Of a stretch of DNA of 64,000 bases, positions 59,204 to 64,000 are shown in pieces. The translations under genes were made by a program, and so were the position numbers. Source of the stretch: Alloprevotella sp. Lung230 (GTDB taxonomy: Bacteria > Bacteroidota > Bacteroidia > Bacteroidales > Bacteroidaceae); NCBI RefSeq assembly GCF_014385435.1, contig NZ_JACSUD010000009.1, positions 29,795-93,794 of the forward strand. Reading direction: 5' to 3'. Every line of letters begins with the position of its first letter. Positions within the stretch are counted from its first letter, which is position 1. The notes under the pieces were generated by a model that saw only the letters and a program-made list of their open reading frames with translations, was not told the DNA's origin and ran no database searches.

Positions 59204-59833
59204 CTAATCGGGAAGGGCGACATAGACGCAGAAGGGGCCGCGGGCATCGATGCGCACTTCGGGACGGGTGGCCACGTTGAGCGTGCCCTGCCAGAGGCGG
59301 GTGAAGTCGTAGAGGGGATATTGCAGGCCGCGGGCGGAGAAGTGGGTGGCGCCGAAGCTGAAGATGGACACTTCGGTGCCCACTTCGAGGGCGAGCGTGA
59401 TCTGGTCGACGGCGGGATAGAAGGTGCCGAAGTCGCTGACCATGCGCACGCGCGGCGGGGCTCCGAGGGGGGTAGGCAGGAGGCGGGCATAGTCCATGAG
59501 CAGGGCGATGTTGGCCAGAGCATGGTCTTCCCGTCGTCCTGTTGCACCGAGGAGAGTGAGGTTTTTGTGGCCCAGTCGTAGACAATGGTTCACGGTTTTT
59601 GTCAAATCGTTGGTCTCCTGTTCAGGGATGCGAACGATGCGGTCGACAAACCGACAACGGAGTTCTTCGTCAATGCTGTCGCCATCGCCCACGATGACGT
59701 CGGGGGTGAAACCTGCCGCTACACAAGCGTTGGCCGCTCCGTCGCAACAAGCGATGAAGTCGGCGTTGCGGAGGTGGCGTAAGGCATGTTCCGTTGTGGG
59801 GAAGAGGCCGGCGGCGAGGATGACAGTGTTCAT
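59204..59833 (-). CDS. thiN: thiamine diphosphokinase
   Basis: 209 aa. Transfers pyrophosphate from ATP to thiamine. Seen: ILAAGLFPTTEHALRHL, FIACCDGAANA (CDGAxN), DVIVGDGDSIDEE (GDxDS) and EQETNDLTKTVNHCL (NDxxK), all diagnostic. Third gene of the TPP-riboswitch operon, 8 bp after pnuT. Confidence 0.94.
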   Translation of the reverse strand: MNTVILAAGLFPTTEHALRHLRNADFIACCDGAANACVAAGFTPDVIVGDGDSIDEELRCRFVDRIVRIPEQETNDLTKTVNHCLRLGHKNLTLLGATGRREDHALANIALLMDYARLLPTPLGAPPRVRMVSDFGTFYPAVDQITLALEVGTEVSIFSFGATHFSARGLQYPLYDFTRLWQGTLNVATRPEVRIDARGPFCVYVALPD

Positions 59834-59841
59834 GATCGGGG

Positions 59842-60498
59842 TCAGTTGAGGGTGGGCTTTTCAGTGTGCTGTTGCTCCTTCATCAGACGCTTCCACTTGG
59901 GCAGACCGAAGCAGGCGACGAGGAGCCAGAAGGCGAAGTTGGCGGCCAGCGACCAGTTGGCCAGCAGGAGGTAGAGGAGGGTGTAGCCCAGATTGACGAC
60001 GATCCATCCGATCCAGCATTCGAGGTAGTTCTTTTTGAGCATCCACATGCTCACGAAGCTGAGTGCCGTCATTGAGGAGTCAAGCATCTGGACGTAGTAG
60101 TTGATGGGGCGGAATTGTTCGGGAATGAGGGCCTTGAAGTGCTCAATGCCGAAGAAGAAAGCGGCTGTGAGCGCCAGAAATGCGATGAGGAGGGGAAGGT
60201 AGAAGCGTGTGGGAGTGTGGACGATGACGAAGGCCGGTTGTGCCTTGCCCGTCTTTCGGCTTTGGGCAAATTTCTCAAAAAGCACCATGAGCGTCACGAC
60301 GGCGTAGTAGAGGAAGAGGATGGCTGTGGCGTAGTTGCCCTGCACGGCATTGACGTAGAGCATCGGGAGGGCAGTGAAGAGAGAAACGTACCAAAACCAA
60401 GGGTGGGCTTTGTACTGGAGGATGATGTAGACAAATCCTGTAGCTGTGCCGAAGAGGCTGAGTGCCTCGATGAAGGTGGGTGAGGTGAGGATGTTCAT
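59842..60498 (-). CDS. pnuT: PnuT-type thiamine transporter (PnuC family)
   Basis: 218 aa with about seven transmembrane helices. The PnuC-family features are visible: ILQYKAHPWFWYVSLFTALP and the ECWIGWIVVNLGYTLLYLLL region with its Trp/Asn. Placement behind a TPP riboswitch and next to thiN identifies it as the thiamine-specific PnuT rather than the nicotinamide riboside transporter. ThiN would trap the imported thiamine by phosphorylation. Confidence 0.9.
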   Translation of the reverse strand: MNILTSPTFIEALSLFGTATGFVYIILQYKAHPWFWYVSLFTALPMLYVNAVQGNYATAILFLYYAVVTLMVLFEKFAQSRKTGKAQPAFVIVHTPTRFYLPLLIAFLALTAAFFFGIEHFKALIPEQFRPINYYVQMLDSSMTALSFVSMWMLKKNYLECWIGWIVVNLGYTLLYLLLANWSLAANFAFWLLVACFGLPKWKRLMKEQQHTEKPTLN

Positions 60499-60550
60499 GG
60501 GTGGATGAGGTTTGAGGTTTTTGAAATGAATGTCGCAAAAAGGCCAAACG

Positions 60551-60600
60551 ACCTCCGCGTCCTTCCCAAATCGGTGAGAAAAGGGGGTAGGCGCGGAGGT
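60551..60600 (-). terminator. possible attenuator hairpin between the receptor gene and pnuT
   Basis: Stem ACCTCCGCG/CGCGGAGGT. On the minus strand CGTTTGGCC and TTTTT follow. The T-run starts about 9 nt from the stem, so termination may be only partial. Confidence 0.5.
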
Positions 60601-60627
60601 TGTCTGTGTTCAAAAGGCGGCAGTGGC

Positions 60628-62805
60628 TTAGAACTTCAGTCCGAGATTGAACATGAGGTGAGTACCTGCCATAGGATAGAAGCGGGGGTCGCTTAGAAGC
60701 TTACCCGTGGCTTTTTCAATAGACGTTTGAGAGTAACCGTTGGTCTCGTATTTCGTGTTGAAAAGGTTGTAGACCGTGGCGCTGATGGAGGCTTCCTTGA
60801 CGCCGCGCAAGGGGAAGGAGTAGCCGACATTCAGGTGAGAAACGCAATAGGCTTCGAGAGAATTTTCTTTCATCTCCAAGTTGTCAAGGTACTGACGTCC
60901 TACGTATTGCGTGGTGAGCGAGGCTTCAAAACGACGATGCCGGAAAGCAAAACAGTTGTTGAAGGCGGCACCCGGAGAGAGGGCAATGGTGGTATTGCCT
61001 ACTTTGCGCTCATGTTCGCCATAGTCCTCGTCGTAGAGGTAGGCAGTATAGTCCTTGATGCGGTTGGTGCTCAAAGCAAGGTTGGCCTCCCAGCGGAACC
61101 ACTGCACGGGCTTCCAAACTCCCGATAGTTCGATACCGGCGCGGTAGCTGTCTTTGACATTTTCCACGATGGCCTCACCAATTTCGTTGTAGCGTCCGTT
61201 GGCTACGAATTGGTCGCGGTAGAGCATATAATATCCGCCCACGTTGGCTTCCCATTTTGCTCCGGTGTAGCGGTAACCCACTTCAAAATCGGTGAGCCGC
61301 TCTGCTCGTGGCGCATGGTTGGAGAAATTTTCCTCGTAGTTGTTGCGGGTGGGTTCGCGGTGAGCCACAGCCACGGAGGCATAAAGCTGGTGGTCGGTAG
61401 TCACGTTCCACGTTGCTCCGAATTTCGGGTTGAAGAAGTGGAAGTTTTCGTTAGTGTCGTGAACGGCCTTCTTGTCGGACGTACCCTCAATTTTATAGCC
61501 GATGAAGCGATACTGCATATCGGCAAAGAGGTTCAGACTCTCCACAGGGGTGAAGTTGGCACGTACATAGGCATTACCGTCGGTTTTGGTGCCTGTGTTG
61601 CGATAATATTCGTGTTTGGGACGCAGGTTGCCGAGGTAGTTTTTTACCCAAAGGACGCGTCCGTAGTGGTCGCCTTCGTAGCGATTGAGCCCCATGCCCG
61701 CAGTGATGTCCCATGCCGCCTCTTTATAATTGAGCGAGGCTATGGCGCCGAAGAAGTGGTTTTCGAGCGCTTTGCGTCGGATGAGGTCGCTCTGCTTCTG
61801 TTCTATCCCGTTGAGCAGGAACGTGGGCAACTTGTAGTCTTTCAATTTGCGTTGGTTCTTATACTCCTCGTAGTAGCCCGTGCCATAGGTATAGTGAAGG
61901 GCGGCCGAGAGGTTCCAACGCGGCGCAAGCCGTTGCGTGAGGAGCGCTTGGGCGTGTTGTTGAAAATAGACGTCGGTTTGATCGTCATAGAAGCCGACCA
62001 CTTTCTTGCCTTCTTTGATTTCGCCGTTCGGGTTGTAAGTGCGGCGGTGTTTGAGGTCGTCACGACTGATACCATCCCAAGCATGATAAGTCTTCTCTTT
62101 TCCACCAAAAGCAAGGAGTTGGAGCATCGTTCCTCCGTTGAAATAGGTGCCTTGTGTGAAATAAGAACCCAGTTGCGTGGTGGCACGATCGCGATAGCCG
62201 TCCGAAGCAATATAAGAAAGGCGTGCGTCGAAAGCCCAGTGGTTGTTGAGAAGTCCGGAGTGGAATTTGAGGGTGTTTTTAGTCGTGTTGAACGAACCAT
62301 AACCCACATTCACTTCCGTAGCGGGCAGCAAAGCCGGTCGTTCCGTTCCCATATTGATGCTGGCACCGAAAGCACCGGCACCATTGGTGGAAGTGCCCAC
62401 GCCGCGTTGCACTTGGAGGTCGTTGAGTGAAGAGGCAAAGTCGCCCATATTCACCCAAAAGAGACCGTGACTCTCGGCATCGTTGAGCGGAATGCCGTTG
62501 GCGGTGACGTTGATGCGTGTGGCATCGGTACCACGTACACGGAGGGCGGTGTATCCCACACCGTTACCGGCGTCAGAAGTGGCCACGACACCGGGCAGGG
62601 TGGAGAGCAGGAAAGGAATGTCCTGCCCCTTGTTCACTTGTGCAAGCGCTGCCCGATTCAAGTTGGAAAAGGCAATAGGCGTCTTACGCGTTGCACGGTT
62701 AGTCACTACTTGAGCTTCGCCCAAGTTCACACGAGTAGTGTCGACCTCTTGCGCCGACACTGCTGTGGCGGCGACACAGGCGCCGGCCAAAACAAATGTT
62801 TTCAT
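60628..62805 (-). CDS. TonB-dependent outer membrane receptor, thiamine type
   Basis: 725 aa with a short signal peptide (MKTFVLAGACVAATAVSAQE). The plug domain shows PFLLSTLPGVVATSDAGNGV, LRVRGTDATRINVTANGIPL and GAGAFGASINM. The 22-strand barrel follows, ending in Phe after MFNLGLKF. There is no carboxypeptidase-like N-terminal domain, so it is not a SusC. Directly downstream of the TPP riboswitch and upstream of pnuT-thiN, so the ligand is inferred to be thiamine or a thiamine precursor. Confidence 0.92.
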   Translation of the reverse strand: MKTFVLAGACVAATAVSAQEVDTTRVNLGEAQVVTNRATRKTPIAFSNLNRAALAQVNKGQDIPFLLSTLPGVVATSDAGNGVGYTALRVRGTDATRINVTANGIPLNDAESHGLFWVNMGDFASSLNDLQVQRGVGTSTNGAGAFGASINMGTERPALLPATEVNVGYGSFNTTKNTLKFHSGLLNNHWAFDARLSYIASDGYRDRATTQLGSYFTQGTYFNGGTMLQLLAFGGKEKTYHAWDGISRDDLKHRRTYNPNGEIKEGKKVVGFYDDQTDVYFQQHAQALLTQRLAPRWNLSAALHYTYGTGYYEEYKNQRKLKDYKLPTFLLNGIEQKQSDLIRRKALENHFFGAIASLNYKEAAWDITAGMGLNRYEGDHYGRVLWVKNYLGNLRPKHEYYRNTGTKTDGNAYVRANFTPVESLNLFADMQYRFIGYKIEGTSDKKAVHDTNENFHFFNPKFGATWNVTTDHQLYASVAVAHREPTRNNYEENFSNHAPRAERLTDFEVGYRYTGAKWEANVGGYYMLYRDQFVANGRYNEIGEAIVENVKDSYRAGIELSGVWKPVQWFRWEANLALSTNRIKDYTAYLYDEDYGEHERKVGNTTIALSPGAAFNNCFAFRHRRFEASLTTQYVGRQYLDNLEMKENSLEAYCVSHLNVGYSFPLRGVKEASISATVYNLFNTKYETNGYSQTSIEKATGKLLSDPRFYPMAGTHLMFNLGLKF

Positions 62806-62820
62806 AAGAATAACTTTTTA

Positions 62821-62892
62821 CTACGCTGGCATTACCCAGATCAGTTAATAAGGGGTATGATCTCAGCCTAAAATGAGTAAGGCACCCCCAAA
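62821..62892 (-). promoter_or_regulatory. TPP riboswitch (THI element)
   Basis: On the minus strand: GGGGGTGCC, then GGCTGAGATCATACCC (the CUGAGA core), and TGATCTGGGTAATGCCAGCG at the 3' side, the conserved thiamine-box sequences in the correct order. It lies 16 nt upstream of the receptor ATG, so regulation is likely at translation initiation, since there is no room for a separate terminator. Confidence 0.95.
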
Positions 62893-62901
62893 GAGATGGT
62901 G

Positions 62902-62933
62902 CAAAGTTAGCCCTTTCGGGAGAATGCTCCAAC
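62902..62933 (-). promoter_or_regulatory. promoter of the thiamine operon
   Basis: Minus-strand TAACTTTG (62902-62909) with TTG at about 62931-62933. It places the RNA start just ahead of the riboswitch. Confidence 0.7.
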
Positions 62934-63006
62934 CCCTTTGCGGAAAGAAAAGGGGAAAATCCCGCATTTTAGAGCGGTTTTCTCGCGGTGTTTCGGAAGA
63001 AATGGC

Positions 63007-63014
63007 TAACTTTG
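63007..63014 (+). promoter_or_regulatory. -7 promoter box for the HhH protein gene
   Basis: TAACTTTG, 39 bp before ATG 63054, divergent from the thiamine operon. Confidence 0.55.
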
Positions 63015-63053
63015 CTATACTTGTTTGACAAAATTCTGACAGTTCAGTGACTT

Positions 63054-63848
63054 ATGGCTCGTATTTTCTCTCCCCTCTCCCGCGAACTTCGTTATGGTCT
63101 TCTTGTGCTGCTGGTGGTCCTCATCGTCCTGACCGCTGTCCGGTGGCTTTGGCCGTCTGCCCCTCACGAAAGCGTCCCCGATCTTGCGCTCACCAAGCGA
63201 GAACGACAAGAGGTGGCGGCCTTTGAAGCCCGGATGAGAGCCGACTCGCTCCAAGCCGTCCGAAAGGCGCAGGCACAGCGCGACGAATGGCAGGCCGAGC
63301 GCGAAGCCCGTGCGCAGGCGAAGGCTGACCGCGAAGCGGCCTATCAGGCGCAGCGTGCCATCTGGGCCGCCGAAAAGGCGGAGCGCCTTTCCGCCCGCGC
63401 TGCCCGGCAGGCCCACTTCGACAGTCTGCGCGCTCTACGTCCGGTGAAGTTGTCGCTCGGTGCCGTACTCGACGCCAACGCGGCCGACACCCTCGCGCTG
63501 CAACGCATCCCGGGCATCGGCCGCGGCTACGCTCGTGCCATCGTGGGCTACCGCGAGCGGCTGGGCGGCTTTGTGGCCGTACATCAGCTCTCCGAAGTCA
63601 ACGGTCTGCCGGCGGGGATTGAGCGGTGGTTTCGCGTCGATGCCCATGCGCCCGTGCGTCGTCTCCCTCTCAACCGGGCTTCCTTCCAAGCCTTGGTGCA
63701 CCACCCTTATCTCTCTTATGAGCAGGTCAAGTTCATCGTCAATCGGCGGCAGAAGCAAGGTCCTTTCCGCAGTTGGCAGGACTTCCGCAACTGCCCCCTC
63801 TTCTCTCCGACCGACCTTGAGCGGCTTGCTCCCTACTTCTATTTCTGA
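63054..63848 (+). CDS. membrane-anchored helix-hairpin-helix protein (ComEA-like C-terminus)
   Basis: 264 aa. One N-terminal transmembrane helix (YGLLVLLVVLIVLTAVRWLW), then an Ala/Arg/Glu-rich coiled coil (residues about 50-125). Two helix-hairpin-helix motifs follow: LDANAADTLALQRIPGIGRG and LNRASFQALVHHPYLSYEQV. The HhH pairs resemble ComEA, a DNA-binding competence protein, but Bacteroidota commonly carry this family without known competence genes. A role in DNA binding at the membrane is inferred. Confidence 0.8.
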   Translation: MARIFSPLSRELRYGLLVLLVVLIVLTAVRWLWPSAPHESVPDLALTKRERQEVAAFEARMRADSLQAVRKAQAQRDEWQAEREARAQAKADREAAYQAQRAIWAAEKAERLSARAARQAHFDSLRALRPVKLSLGAVLDANAADTLALQRIPGIGRGYARAIVGYRERLGGFVAVHQLSEVNGLPAGIERWFRVDAHAPVRRLPLNRASFQALVHHPYLSYEQVKFIVNRRQKQGPFRSWQDFRNCPLFSPTDLERLAPYFYF

Positions 63849-64000
63849 TTGCAAATGCTATCATTCTCTCATTAGAACAAAGACCTCATGACTCCCGACT
63901 CCATATTATAGTCGTCCCTTAAAAAGCTTTGATAAGTGAAACGTCATTCCTTCCCTGCCTCTCGCTTATTATTTTGAGCAGCCACAAAAGAACTCTCATG
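63849..64000. other. window end, no gene recognised
   Basis: 152 bp without a recognisable gene or terminator. The final three bases are ATG, which may be a start codon of a gene continuing outside the window. Confidence 0.4.

Overview
This 64 kb window is chromosomal DNA of a member of the Bacteroidota, most likely order Bacteroidales and probably a Prevotella- or Porphyromonas-like species. The evidence is the promoter style (a -7 box TAnnTTTG upstream of many genes and tRNAs, several with TTTG about 20 nt further up), the scarcity of Shine-Dalgarno sequences, type IX secretion (T9SS) C-terminal sorting domains, a TPP-riboswitch/TonB-receptor/PnuT/ThiN thiamine operon, and many Bacteroidales-only families (DUF1573, DUF3822, DUF6377, DUF6078 and others). 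Overall GC content looks to be just above 50% by eye, with an AT-rich island at 29.3-30.9 kb.

Layout. 0-5.8 kb (+): tail of an M3 peptidase, a dCMP deaminase, an S41 C-terminal protease, 5-formyl-THF cyclo-ligase, an MltF-like lytic transglycosylase and a DUF6377 regulator. 5.8-15.8 kb (+): glycosyltransferase, FucP-type sugar symporter, a 928-aa secreted protein, then menaquinone genes (a menC-menE fusion, menD, menB). 15.8-25.7 kb (-): HD hydrolase, tRNA-Pro, DUF1573, DUF554, helicase, rsmD, DUF3822, VanZ, a carboxyltransferase of the pyruvate carboxylase B/oxaloacetate decarboxylase type, and an unrecognised regulator-like protein. 25.8-28.6 kb (+): stand-alone AICAR transformylase, a 71-aa basic protein and a TrmH-type methyltransferase; the last two start codons each abut a 193-bp MITE-like repeat. 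28.7-37 kb (-): XRE regulator, AT-rich gene-poor island, holA, AMP nucleosidase, a palindromic repeat island, and the clpX-clpP-tig chaperone/protease cluster. 37-40.2 kb (+): fmt and the agmatine-to-putrescine pair aguA-aguB. 40.2-42.9 kb: accessory patch with a decayed transposase tail, an orphan gene, tRNA-Ser and a damaged ISL3-family element. 43-49 kb: DNA glycosylase, an intergenic cluster of RNA-like structures, a LOG-family nucleotidase, and a minus-strand group containing a CXXCH-bearing TolB-like lipoprotein and a large membrane protein. 49-53.3 kb: tRNA-Arg and two tandem tRNA-Phe genes, a tiny lipoprotein, mtaB, a GT2 glycosyltransferase and an RsmI-like methyltransferase. 53.4-57 kb: two secreted T9SS substrates (a GLUG-repeat protein and a subtilase). 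57-64 kb: flavodiiron protein, DUF6078, the thiamine salvage operon (riboswitch -> receptor -> PnuT -> ThiN) and an HhH protein.

The least explained signals are non-coding: (i) a MITE-like family with three full copies and two end-like remnants, TA-bounded, carrying a TAnnTTTG box and joined precisely to two start codons; (ii) two intergenic arrays of tandem palindromes with the same 22-bp period but unrelated sequence; (iii) an intergenic cluster at 43.77-44.09 kb with a promoter, three intrinsic terminators and a long rod-like fold; and (iv) an inverted-repeat island at 33.1-33.5 kb. No CRISPR array, prophage or recognisable defence system was seen.
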